Positions 12,156-22,340 of a stretch of 64,000 bases of DNA are shown here, piece by piece. Under the pieces are notes generated by a model. That model did no database searches and had not been told where the DNA came from. It saw only the letters and a list, made by a program, of their open reading frames with translations. Location: the NCBI RefSeq assembly GCF_010093595.1, contig NW_022985454.1, positions 952,202 to 1,016,201 of the forward strand, given 5' to 3'. The stretch is from Mytilinidion resinicola (lineage: Eukaryota; Ascomycota; Dothideomycetes; Mytilinidiales; Mytilinidiaceae). Numbering within the stretch: the first letter of the stretch is position 1; each line of letters opens with the position of its first letter. The translations under genes were made by a program, and so were the position numbers.

Positions 12156-12230
12156 TTGATCCATACCCGTCTCCTTGTAAGAACTTGATGAGGAAGGAAG
12201 AACGAGGGGTGGAGACGAGAGATTATATAT
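12156..12230 (-). repeat. TATA-hairpin element, copy E1
   Basis: Read on the minus strand: TATATAAT, a pyrimidine-rich stretch of about 30 nt, CTCATCAAG, a variant of the GTCTC-loop-GAGAC hairpin (left arm decayed), GGAGACGGGT and GGATCAA. Same order as the other copies. A CACGTA/GTGCAC region lies about 30 bp upstream of the TATA. Confidence 0.6.
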
Positions 12231-12775
12231 CGGATGGGGAAGGGGGAGTACGTGGTGCACGGGTGTATAACGTGTTTACCAGGGGAGGGAGGAGATGGGG
12301 CGGTCATGGTGCTTTAGAGGGAATTAAGGTTGGGGAGGGACTTTAATTCGCTTTGGAGCAGGCGGGGACGAAACAAGGAAGTCTCAGCCTGATAACATCT
12401 CAAGAGACCTCCAACCGAACATCCGTTTTGATACTTCGGCAGCGAATTATTCCAACTTTTATCTCTTTTGTCCTTCGTTCTTGGCATTATCTCCCGAGAT
12501 ACTTAACACTACTACGCCTCGTTGATATCACCATCCATAGTGAACTTCACTGCCAACGAATAAAGATAAAGACCAGCCAAATCTAAGCGGACGGAAACAC
12601 ATTGTCCAGATCCACCTTCATGTTGCTGTTCAAGCTGTTCTCTTCAAACACCGCACAGGAGTCATAGGAGGAGGACGAGGATGAGTTGTTATCCCAGCAT
12701 CCCAGCACTACAGCATACTGAGTATGGGAATAGCGTTTGAAAAAATCCTCTCCATGGGCGATGAGTCTTGCAGCG

Positions 12776-12856
12776 TTTTGATCCTTTTCCGTCTCCGTGC
12801 GAGACCACGAAGAAGAAAGAAAGGAGAGGAGGAGGGGGGGGATGGGAGGTTTTATA
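12776..12856 (-). repeat. TATA-hairpin element, copy E2
   Basis: Minus strand: GTATAAAAC, a CT-rich leader, then GTCTC-GCACG-GAGAC (perfect 5-bp stem) and GGATCAAAA. Two CACGTG-like sites lie upstream (near 12885-12900). Confidence 0.7.
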
Positions 12857-13150
12857 CGCAGCTCAAGGGATGCTGCACGTGGTTCACTTGCGACCACGTA
12901 GGCTGGAGAGCTACATGTCCATCGTTCTAAGAGGGAAAAACCAGGAATTCAATCATGGGACCAACCATCTTCCCGTCCTATCGTGCTCGAGTAACTACCT
13001 TCCTGGCGTTACGCCATCTTCCTAGAAGTAAACCTGCACTTCGTCCCTAGCTGTCTTTCTTAACCTCCACCACTTCTTCCTTCTCTTGCTCCCCACCGCT
13101 CCTCCCCTACAGCTTCCCTAGATTCATCCATCTCGTTAAGCCCTTTCAAC

Positions 13151-13368
13151 ACACGTTCAAGGTTTCCACCACCATCGCCTTATAACAGAGCCCCTCTCAC
13201 CCCCAGACGCAACTCCATCGAGCAATGCGCGTGACGTGGTTTAATCACCACCGCCTCCCATGGTACGGTTGTTTCTGCCGTTTTACACCCGGAACTCTCA
13301 GAACCACTCCATTGCTGTGGAGCATTATGGTAGTTGAACCCACTCCATAAACGCTACCGACTTCCAAT
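13151..13368. repeat. Element body block shared with 58.79-59.05 kb
   Basis: This block contains strings also found near 58.79-58.97 kb in the same order: CAACACAC..TCAAGGTT.CCACCA, GACGCAACTCCATC, CCACTCCAT and GGTAGTTG. In both places it is followed by a TATA-hairpin copy (E3, E8). It therefore belongs to the repeated unit. Confidence 0.6.
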
Positions 13369-13446
13369 TTTCATCCAACCCCATCTCCTTGCGAGACCCC
13401 GATGAGAGAAAGCTGATCTTCGAGGAGTAAGCGGGAGTTTTTATAC
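13369..13446 (-). repeat. TATA-hairpin element, copy E3
   Basis: Minus strand: GGTATAAAAACTCCCGCT, a leader ending TTTCTCTCATCG, GGTCTCGCAAGGAGATGGGG, TTGGAT. Upstream lies ACACGTGTAG and a conserved AATGGCTGxxxATTCATCC block (plus-strand sense) shared with E5 and E6. Confidence 0.75.
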
Positions 13447-13794
13447 CTTCCCCCCGAGGACTCATCATGTGCTACACACGTGTAGTTACATGATCAATCC
13501 TGAAAATGGCTGACAATTCATCCGTGAACCATATGTACCCTCCTCCTTCCTTCGCCAATCTTCACAGCCGCAAGCAAACGATGACAAGAATTAACGGCCT
13601 TACAGCTTCGGAGAATACCCCCCGATCCGATTCCATTCTTGCTTTTTTTTAAAGGAGTATGTTTGATTTGAACTTCCCGATCACTCCCATTCGCCTCATT
13701 CATGACTTCAGTTGAACGCCCCGACCTCTACCACATGTGCGGCGGAGAGGGTAAGTTTTGCAGAATTTGCCCATAAAGCGTTTTGAAGTCACAA

Positions 13795-13876
13795 TTTTTG
13801 ATCCCTTCCCCGTCTCCTTGTGAGACCTCGATGAACTAAAGCTGAACATGAGAAAGTGAGCGAGCGAGTATTTATC
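13795..13876 (-). repeat. TATA-hairpin element, copy E4
   Basis: Minus strand: AGATAAATACTCGCTCGCTC, a leader, TTCATCGAG, then GTCTC-ACAAG-GAGAC with a perfect stem, GGGG and GGGATCAAAA. The upstream CATGTG/ACACATGG block is shared with E5. Confidence 0.75.
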
Positions 13877-14068
13877 TAGTCCTAGGCGTGGGCCATGTGT
13901 TGCACTTGCAGCCACATGATCGATCGCTTCGCAAGCGGTTTTAAAGACCACACCCCTCCATGTAAAGTCATTGCCAAATGTTTTGAAGTCCAATTTTCCG
14001 AGCACCACAACGTGAACACGTCTCAAATTTCCAATTGATCCAACCCCATCGGATCTATGATCTTGAGG

Positions 14069-14146
14069 TTTTTGCCCACCCCATCTCCTTTGAAGACCCT
14101 GATAAGAAGAAAAAGGACTAGAAGGACTGAGCGGGAGGTTTTATAC
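14069..14146 (-). repeat. TATA-hairpin element, copy E5
   Basis: Minus strand: GGTATAAAACCTCCCGCTC, a leader, TTATCAGGGTCTTCAAAGGAGATGGGG. The hairpin stem has decayed by one or two bases. Its upstream block closely matches that of E4 and E6. Confidence 0.7.
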
Positions 14147-14440
14147 CCAGTCCTAGAAATAGGCCATGTGTTGCACTTGTTACCCACATGATCGTTCCAA
14201 GTAATGGCTGGTGATTCATCCGTGAACCAAGTGCACCACTCGTCTTGTCGCCGCCGAGACACCAGCTGCGGCCCAAATCCAACTGCTTTGTTTTTCAGGT
14301 TGATCGATTTGAGCACCACAACGCTCCCATCGAGCAATGATGTGTCGTATTTTGACTGAACGCCCTAACTACGACCACATGTGCAACGGAGTTCCTAGGT
14401 TCTGCAGGTCTCGCCCATGAGAAGCGGTGACGTGAGAGTT

Positions 14441-14520
14441 CTTGTTCTCACCTCCGTTTCCTTGTGAGACAATGATGAAAGAAAACTCAACATCAGGGGG
14501 TGGATGAGACGTTTCTCACC
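14441..14520 (-). repeat. TATA-hairpin element, copy E6 (TATA lost)
   Basis: Minus strand: the TATA position reads GTGAGAAACG, so the promoter part is degenerate. TTTCATCATT-GTCTC-ACAAG-GAAAC and the conserved upstream AATGGCTGGTGATTCATCC block (14577-14595) are still clear. Confidence 0.6.
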
Positions 14521-14929
14521 TAGTCCTAGGCATGGGACACGCGTTGTACATGCTACCCACATCAAAGATCCGGAAAATGGCTGGTGATTCATCCATGATC
14601 TGGATTCACGCCTAATCTCTTCACGGAAGATCTCCATAGATAGAAAAGGAGTTGGCCGAGGGTCGAAGGTTCTGCCATATCGTCTGATGTCCGCTGAGTT
14701 TGTTTCTAAGTTGGCTTGGTTGTTCTTGTGGAGCATGGTGAAGATTGCTGTTTCGAACCTGTAGTCAGTTGATCTAACACCATGGCGTCACGCTTTGAAG
14801 TATTTTGATCCAACCCCATAAGATCTCATCAAAGTTGATCACTGAGTCGATTCTAGGCAGCCCGGGGGGGCCAGCTCCAACCCAACACCAGACTCAACCC
14901 CATAGACCGTAAGTCCCGCCATTGTTCGA

Positions 14930-15400
14930 ACACCACACGAATTTTCATGCAGGTGTTGCGGTCCTGTTCTTGAACTTCCTTCCACCCGAACCTCCGCCCA
15001 GCGCCACGGCATCAGAGACTCTGGGACACTCAGTTGATCCAACCCCATAGGGTCGTTCTCATGGCGATGTCGATTCTGAGAGGCTTGAGACACCAACTCC
15101 AGCTCAACACCAGACCCAGCCCATAAGCCACTCCGCTGTGCTATTTTCGAATACCACCCACACTCACACCAGGCACAGCGCCATAAAGGCTTTGCTTCGT
15201 GATATTCGAACACTACTTACACCCACAGCAGTCACAACTCCACATACGTCTTGGCTGCGCGAGATTCGAGCACCGCCCACACCCACACCAGTTCCAACTA
15301 CATTGTCACCTTCGCGTATCGATTTGAACACCCCCCAAACTCACACCAGAATCAACTCAATTGCGCTCATTCATGCGTTGATTTGAACACCACCCACACC
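14930..15400 (-). repeat. ~60-bp minisatellite
   Basis: Five clear units start near 15146, 15204, 15265, 15323 and 15382 (58-61 bp apart), with a further degenerate unit near 14935. The core on the plus strand is TTCGAACACC followed by CCCACACCCACACCA; on the minus strand it reads GGTGTTCGAA. Interspersed ATGGGGTTGGATCAA strings (minus) resemble the sequence that follows the hairpin in the TATA elements. The array lies directly downstream of element E7. No long reading frame survives through it. Confidence 0.85.
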
Positions 15401-15548
15401 CCCATCAAGTAGTCGTTGTAACTATGATTTTGAAGTCCAATCCTTCCAGCACCACAACATCACAAGGTTGTCCCCTGCCAGGTGATACAACCCCATCGTA
15501 GTCAGTCAGACTTGCTTTGGATCCACCCCAATAAGGTCTACCATTGTC

Positions 15549-15626
15549 TTTTTTTGATCCGCCCCCGTCTGTTTGCAAGACCATGAAGAAATCAGAACGA
15601 AGAGGGGCGAGCGAGAGCTTATATAC
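15549..15626 (-). repeat. TATA-hairpin element, copy E7
   Basis: Minus strand: GTATATAAGCTCTCGCTCGCC, a leader, TTCTTCATGGTCTTGCAAACAGACGGGG and GGATCAAAAAAAG. It faces into the ~60-bp minisatellite. Confidence 0.7.
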
Positions 15627-16073
15627 TCGACGGAGGGGAAGGTCATGTGATAGCATGTGATCGCGCCGATGAAACAGACCGCCGGAATGACGTGGCGAGA
15701 CGATAATGAAAAGGGCGGGTGTCCGTAAAATTCCGGAGGCGGGAGACCCTTGATCAAACCACTACAGCCCCGAAAGGCAGAAAGAGTGTTCATGATAGAA
15801 GAAAATACACGTAGAATTGCACCTTGATAGTAAGAAAGAATGCTTATGAGTTTTCAATATTGCCGTGTGCTGCATGCTGCCCCAGACCTCTAATACACAA
15901 GATACCTTTAATTCAGTTATTACCAGCCATTCATTGCTCGTCATCCATGACCGTCGCTCCCGAGCGCCATGTATGCCGTGCCTATCCTCTCTGATCGACC
16001 TCAAACCTCCAGACTCCATCCATCGACATGCTTCTCCTGAACTTACTATTCGATTACCATAAGCAAGCACCAC

Positions 16074-17753
16074 CTAGCTATTCAGATAATTCCGGACAGC
16101 CCCCTGCAACCTCGTCGCCCCCTCGCCCAGCAGACTCGTCAGATTCTCCAGGTCATCGCCAGCCGTGACACCGAACTTCCTCACAAAATCCTTGGCCGCG
16201 CCCTCCAAATCACCGTAGTCGTCTTCCGGTACATCGTCTTCAGGACGTCCGAAGTAAGCGTTCGAGGAAATAGCGGTGGCGCCCTCGAAATTCGATAGGT
16301 GTGCTTTAGCGGCGGCTTGAGCGGAGGGGTCGTACGCGGCGCGGCCGAAGAACTCGTCGGAGGAGATGGATTTCTGGGTGCCGAACTTTTGGCGAGCGTA
16401 TTTCTCGGCATCGTCTGTGGATTGTTAGCATGATCTGCAACGAAAAATCAAGTATGAAAGGGGCATACCATACCCTCAGCAGAACGACTCGTGCTCCCAA
16501 AACCGCCCATCTTCTTCGCCGCTGCCGGCGCCGGCTTCGCGCCACCAATCTGCCCGAAGCCCAACCGGCCCATACCCATCCCCAGCCGCTCCATCTCCGC
16601 ACTGCTGCGCTCCGGCTTGCCCGTCGAGCCGAAGCCTCCACGCGGTGGCGCGACCGGGCTTGGGCTCACGATGCCAGGTAGTTCCTTCTCGGCCGCTGCT
16701 TTGCCCTTTGCAGCTTTCGCCGCTTCTTCCGCCTTCTCGGCTTCTGGGTCATATCCCAATTTCTCGATGCGCTCGGCCTCCTCGCGTGCCTTGCGCTCCG
16801 CAGCCTCGAAGTCCAGCGCCCCGTCCGCGGGTGTCAGCTTCTTTGCACCCAGCTTTGTCTTTTTGGCGCCTAGGATGTTGGCCTTGCGGGGGGCTGCGCC
16901 TGCAGTTGTTTTACGGACAGCGGAGGCGGGAATGGCGCGCGGTGTGGGGGCAGGTATAGAGCCATCCGCTGAAGTGAGGGGAGATTTGGGGCGTGCGGTG
17001 CCGTTGCCGTTGGCGGGAGCGTTGAGGAAGGGAGTGCCAGTGCGAGAGCCGCTAAGGGGTGTGCCAGTGCGTGAAGGGGGGTTGGAGGGTCGTTTGATAG
17101 CAGGCTTGTCCCAGGAGGAAAAGAAGTCATCTTCATTGTCCGCTGGGGTGCTAGTGCCGCTGGGGGTGTCGGTGGCTTCTGTTATGACCACTTCATCGGG
17201 GAATCTGGGGGTGTTAGATATTGATATGCTAGAGGCCGCGGAGACGTACTGTCGTGCATCAGCGGCACATCTCCTCGTCAGCTCTTCCTTGTATTTGGTG
17301 GCGGCGTTGGAGGTGTATTTCGTCTTGGGGTCTTTGCTGTTCAACGCTGCGGAACCACCGTGCGTCTGGAAGTATTTAGTGGCAGATTCATTGCCGCCGA
17401 CTTTCATTATTCGAAGTTGATCCCATTGCCAGACTGTGTTGTCGTGTAAGCCATTGCTCTAGGTATGATCTCACTCCACATACTATCGAGATTCGTTGAC
17501 CGCACAAACGAGATGTGCACGCCCATGTTCCTGTGGTTCGCCGAGCAGTCGAGGCATAGGTAGATGCCGAAGGGCACCGACGACCATGTCGGGTTCTTTG
17601 CGCCGCAGTCGAAACATATCTAGAGGGCAAGATATCAGCAGTGTGCGGAAAGGGATGCGGAGGGTGGTGGAGGGGCAAACTGACCTTGTTTGCGGGCTTG
17701 AGCTTCAATTTCTCGAAGATTTTTTGTGACTGCGTCTTCGTGGCGAGCGCCAT
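16074..17753 (-). CDS. GLO3: Glo3-type Arf GTPase-activating protein
   Basis: A four-exon model (introns 16415-16473, 17434-17483, 17620-17684) gives 501 residues. The protein stimulates GTP hydrolysis on Arf1 during COPI vesicle formation at the Golgi. Seen: the ArfGAP zinc finger C-x2-C-x16-C-x2-C ([11 protein letters not shown]...LCLDC) with the catalytic Arg in [14 protein letters not shown], then [15 protein letters not shown] low-complexity basic middle (about residues 160-300) and two C-terminal ISSxxxFG motifs ([16 protein letters not shown]) follow. These ISSxxxFG repeats separate Glo3/ARFGAP2-3 from Gcs1. The start is fixed by [17 protein letters not shown], typical of the family. 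It is divergent from the LrgB-like gene, with 213 bp shared as promoter. Confidence 0.95.
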
Positions 17754-17966
17754 GGTGGACGGGAGGCTGTAGCGATATACAGAGGGGGTGAGGGAGGGGG
17801 AAAGTTAGGGGGTGTTGAATGTTGCTTGGAGATAGTTGGCCTCTCCCGCTTCGTTCGTTACATTTCTTAGTCATCTTACTTTACGAGACGGCCTCGGCCA
17901 CCCGACTTCGCTTCTTCACCATGATTCCACCATGAATCTAATAATAAATAACCTGAGCCTACCGAG

Positions 17967-19913
17967 ATGCCGGCTACTCGACAGCCAAGCGTAGTTAAGG
18001 ATGCTGCAACAGCAGCCCTTCTAGTACCGTAATGCCGTCTTTCATCCACAAGTTGTATCTAATTTCCTATTGGTCAACAGGTTGCTCGTTCATCATGGCA
18101 TCGAATGATGACAGCCTGGATTTATGTGCCAATTAGTATTCTTATTATTCTTCTCGCATGCTTTGGAGTAGAGTCTCTTATTGGATTAAGTTCTGTCTCG
18201 TTTCCTGCGTCAGTCGCTTGTATGATCATACTTTTCTTTGCCTTGATCATCTGTGAGTCGCTGTTTGGGGATAGAAAGACAAAACGAGTCGTGAATCTGG
18301 TAGAAATTCCAGTATGTATTCGCCTTAATTGAAAGCAGCATTAAATCTGCTTATCAACCCATAGGGAGGTTTCGCTCTCCGTTACATCAATATTCTTTTC
18401 TCTCCTTCATTCATACTGTTGCCTTCGAGTTCCCCAATTGGAGGCATTGAGATAGCGAAAATCATAGGAGTGTTTGGTTAGCATCCCTGGTCCGAGGTCG
18501 CAACAGCAGCTGAAGCTACCTACAGTCATTGGCTACTTCGCCATGGCAGCGTTCACAGCCTACCTAGTCCGAGGCCTCCAATACATTCTCGGAACTTCAA
18601 AACGAGCAATGACAGAAAGAGCTGAAGAACTAGGTACACGTGGAGAAGACATACCGCTCACACACAGCCGTCACCCCTCAGAGCCTGCCACAGAGCCTTC
18701 CTCAGTAGCTCCATCTGTATTATCCTTGCCATCACCGATCGAAGGACTTCAGGCGCCTCTTCGAGCCCAAGACCCAAGCCAGATCACAGGGACAGGAGGA
18801 CCTCCCGAAGCATCTCCAACGCTACTCCAGGAGTCTAACTCAGCACTTCGTCAAGACCCAATCCCATTGACACGCGCCCAAAAATGGGCCGCCTTCATCA
18901 ATGTAAATCTAGATACATTGTCCTACATTGCCATTTTCGTCTTCATCGGCGTTCCAATCTATTACAGTACCAGCTACGCGATGCCAATCCAACTCTCCTT
19001 CAATATCCTGGCCTACTTCGTCGCCTTGACTCTACCAGCAAAATGGCGCCGCTTCCTCCATCCAGTCCTAGTTTCATCCCTCATCACGGTCCTAGGTGTT
19101 TGGATATTCGCACTCATTCGTGGGGATAGTTTGAGATATGCGCTGTATGCCTATAAAACAGGCACGAAATACACCCAATTATGGCAGGGCAAGCCCAGCC
19201 TCCCACGCCCCGGCGCTGGTGATCTCTTCAGCACAGTTCTCGACGTCAGCATCGTCGCACTCGCATTACCAATGTTCCAATACCGGCACGAACTTCGCAG
19301 ACACGTGAGACTTCTTTACCGCTCTTCGATCTTCAGATCGTATTTCTCTTCTTTCTTTCACCTTAACGAAACTTGACCTAACATCCGCGTACAGTTCCTC
19401 CCCATCCTCCTCCCCAACACCCTCCTCGCCCTCGCATCCCTCTTCAGCTACCCGACCCTCTGTCACGCCCTCAGCATCGCCCCAACGCGCTCTCTCTCGT
19501 TCGCCTCACGTAGCCTCACCCTCGCCCTCGCGCAACCCGCAACGGCGAACTTGGGCGGAGACCTCAGCTTAGTCGCGGTGTTGTGTATAGTATCGGGCAT
19601 CCTAGGTGTCTTACTTGGACACGCAATGCTGCGGATTATGCGGATAACCGATGGTAAGTGATCAGCCTCGGCCGGTTTTGAACGGAAGTGAGAGGAGCTA
19701 ATGTGTATGCGGACAGATGATTACATTACGAGAGGCGTGACTCTCGGCGCCAACTCTTCCGCCATGGCCACCGCGCTACTTCTCGCGTCCGATCCACGCG
19801 CGGCCGCGTTTTCGTGTCTGTCGATGAGTTTGTTTGGGACGGTCACTGTGGCGCTTACTTCTGTGCCGGTAGTTGTTAGAGTTGTGGCGAGGTTGGCGGG
19901 GGTGGAGGGATAA
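17967..19913 (+). CDS. LrgB/CidB-like membrane transporter
   Basis: A six-exon model (introns 18024-18080, 18312-18364, 18477-18525, 19305-19394, 19654-19716) gives 544 residues. The family includes bacterial LrgB and the plant plastid glycolate/glycerate transporter PLGG1. Fungal members are multi-pass membrane proteins whose substrate is not established. Seen: LSSVSFPASVACMI and GGFALRYINILFSPSF (LrgA-like half), a hydrophilic Pro/Ser-rich loop, and PGAGDLFSTVLDVSIVALALPM. DDYITRGVTLGANSSAMATA and a C-terminal helix follow (LrgB-like half). The short first exon (19 codons) is supported by the join into VARSSWHR; without it the frame would start at 18105. Confidence 0.88.
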
Positions 19914-20168
19914 GTGGTGGGCGGTTGGGAGTTTGAGATAGAATGGAACTGCTTTCACGTAAACTGTAGTTACTCTTACTCCCATTACTCCCATTACTCC
20001 CCGCCCCCTCTCTTCCAAACCCCTACGAACTCCCCAGCCATCAAGTATTCAACCAAAGCACGAACACGCACTATACATGCTCAGGCTCTTAGCTCAATCA
20101 CCATTGCTTATGCCAAAAGCGTAGACGCCCTCAAACATCAAACCTAAGCGTAAACGTATCGCAATCGA
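19914..20168. other. Intergenic, CT-rich
   Basis: Short CCCATTACT tandem copies (about 19980-19998) and no gene. Confidence 0.5.
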
Positions 20169-20321
20169 TAACGTAGGCAATGGGGTTATTACGGTGGAGG
20201 TAGTTACTACGGTTCCGAACATCAAGAAAAAGCTTGGCAGGTGCGCTGATTCGGAATGCATGTAAAAGCTTAGACCACCGTAATAACTACCTCCACCGTA
20301 ATAACCCCATCACCTACGTTA
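20169..20321. repeat. Foldback element (45-bp inverted arms, 63-bp loop)
   Basis: Arm 20169-20213 is the reverse complement of 20277-20321 at 42 of 45 positions by eye. Each arm itself contains a short internal duplication (TTATTACGG / GTTACTACGG). The loop contains two AAGCTT-type sites. This could be a small non-autonomous foldback transposon or a hairpin-RNA source; no ORF is present. Confidence 0.9.
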
Positions 20322-20820
20322 CAACCTATCCCGAACCTAAAGCGTGAACCCAGCACCACTAAATCGCTAATACTTTTTACTAGGTACCTGCCACCGTGAG
20401 ATTGGCTCCAAATATGCGAGAAAAGTTCAGAAGCAATGTCACAGACTGCGAAACGCGAATCAGGGATCAAGCCAGACTACTTTTACGAATAGCTCACGCC
20501 GTTAGAAGGGCTTCGCACATATATAAAAAAAAATCAGTGGTAACGAAGAGCGCGAATTAGACGTATTTCGTGAACGCGTTTCCGAACCCTAAATATCGGG
20601 TCCCCAGGTTTAGCAGTGGCTTTTAAGGGCCCAAATCGGGTGAACGTGCCAGGCAAATTAACCACCCAGAGAAGCCACCATGACGCTCCTGGCAGCATTA
20701 CCTTCCGCACATGAATATATCGACGAACTAATATGACAAAATCTGGGTATCTGAATAACGAAAGTATCAATATCTCCTTCCCAACCACGAAACCGCCTCA
20801 CCCCCCTAACTCCCCTCCCA
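20322..20820. other. Intergenic, no gene seen
   Basis: Contains an A-run (about 20524-20533) after ATATATAAAA and otherwise nothing recognisable. Confidence 0.5.
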
Positions 20821-21942
20821 TCAAGTCCTCATCACCTCTCCCAACCCCGAACCCTCCCTCTTCCGCGGCGTACCGCTCTCGTCATAGTAAATATTCGGCA
20901 AGCTCCGCTGCCGTCTCTGGTCCGGGCTCCTCCCCTCCCTATACTCTCTCCGCCGGCTCGGCGGCTGGCTCCTCTTGCGGCGATATCTCCCCGGACTCGG
21001 ACTCGCGCTCTCGAGAATCGGCGAGCGCGTGCGATGGCGGGAGCGCTGGCGCGGGCGGCCGCGAAGGTTGTGGTCAAGCGATGCGTCGCTGCGGCGGCGA
21101 ATGCGGTGTTTTGGAGGTGTGGAGGACGGGGAAGAGGAGATGTGGCGGTGTTTGCGGGGGTCGTACCGGTGGCGGGATGCAGATCTGCGGTGGTGGCCTC
21201 GAGATGGGGATTCGGAACGGGCGGGGGAGCGGGAGGTGGAGCGGCGGCGTTTGCGGCGGCCGCGGTCTTCGGATGTGGTTGCGGAGGCGCTGGCTATGGC
21301 GCGAGCTTGGGGGGGTTGAAGTTCTCCGCAGCGGCTGATCAGGATGGGGATGGTGGGGCGGTAGGTCTTGTCCACGGGAATTTCGAGAATGCGGTCGAGC
21401 ACAGATTGGCCGGAGATCAAATGGCCGAACACGGTGTGCTTGCCGTTGAGGTGGGGACAGGGGCGGAGGGTTATGAAGAATCTGAAGGCTGGTTAGCGCG
21501 TGAGAGGATGAGGAAGTTGGAATGGAGACATCACGTACTGACTGCCATTAAGGTCCTTGCACCGATTTGCCATGCAAAGAAGGCCTGGGGCATCGATATC
21601 CTTCCACCGGATGTTCTCGTCTTCAAAGGTATCGCCATATATCGACACTCCTCCAGTTCCATCACGATTGGTTGTGTCGCCGCCTTGAATCATGAAGCCC
21701 TCAATTACTCGGTGAATTGGAGTCAGTCTGTAGCTCAAGGGAGATTTGGACCCAGTACATAGAACACGGAAGCTGCAAAATAACGTGCCATCAGCTATTG
21801 CCTGGATTGAAATACCGTGGGAGTCTTACTTTTCACAAGTCTTAGGTGTCTGATCGATGAACAGCTCTACCACAAGACGACCAATCGGCTCCGTGCCTGC
21901 ACTAAGTTCAAGGAACATACGGGGGCGTATTGTACTCGGCAT
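20821..21942 (-). CDS. RS-domain cyclophilin (peptidyl-prolyl isomerase)
   Basis: A three-exon model (introns 21482-21538 and 21773-21829) gives 335 residues. It catalyses cis-trans isomerisation of prolyl bonds; RS-tailed members act near spliceosomes and transcription. Start: ATG at 21942, MPSTIRPRMFLELSAG. Seen: NFRVLCTG, HRVIEGFMIQGGD (with the catalytic Arg), NGSQFFITL, HLNGKHTVFGHLISG. The Trp that contacts cyclosporin in cyclophilin A (WLDGKH) is His here (HLNGKH). After about residue 175 the chain is Arg/Ser-rich (RS and RRRS runs), consistent with nuclear speckle targeting. The opposite strand has long open frames that are shadows of this biased coding. Confidence 0.93.
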
Positions 21943-22340
21943 CGCGAATATAGCTCATGGGGATTTGAGAAGATGTGTTGTGTTATAGAGAAAAACAGCG
22001 GCGATGGAGAGGGGAAAGTGGAGAGCTCGTGTGACGGAGGTGTGCGCCTGACGAATGACATGAGACCTGGAAAATACTGCCAGGGCGGTGAAAAGTCGAG
22101 TCTGCATGTGATAGGAACACGTTGGGAAGGTAATGTATCTGATTAGCATTTTTCGATATTCTGCGATATTCTGCAATATTCTAGCAGCCCAGAGGCAGCT
22201 ACCCAGCCGCCTGCCTAGAACCCGCTTGAAGACCAAAGGGCATCCAATAGCCCTGCGCTTTTCACACGAAGCCCTGATTTCCATTTTGGGTTAATCTTGC
22301 AATAGGATTTGTGCGACCGACCTGGGCATGCGTCCAGACT
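21943..22340. other. Intergenic between cyclophilin and ketoacyl reductase
   Basis: Promoter of the cyclophilin plus the 3' flank of the reductase. A triplicated GATATTCTG-type string occurs near 22153-22181. Confidence 0.5.

Noticed and set aside
13380..13420. C/D-box snoRNA reading of the hairpin block on the plus strand (GATGA then CTGA)
   Set aside because: CTGA is not kept in most copies and no terminal stem is present. The TATA box orientation favours the minus strand.
13700..14026. Short minus frames over the TATA-hairpin copies with similar peptides (e.g. SFSSSRSHKETG)
   Set aside because: The shared peptide simply translates the conserved leader and hairpin, the frames have TATA boxes inside them, and other copies (E1, E7) do not keep the frame.
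15138..15400. Possible CRISPR-like regular repeats
   Set aside because: Units are contiguous and diverged, without unique spacers, and the genome is eukaryotic. It is a minisatellite.
16491..17420. Long plus-strand open frame (309 codons) opposite the ArfGAP gene
   Set aside because: Antisense shadow of a low-complexity Ala/Pro/Lys-rich exon. The minus strand has the zinc finger, ISSxxxFG motifs and consensus introns.
21034..21762. Plus-strand open frame of 242 codons across the cyclophilin
   Set aside because: Shadow of the RS-rich tail and cyclophilin exons; Gly/Ala/Arg-rich with no domain.
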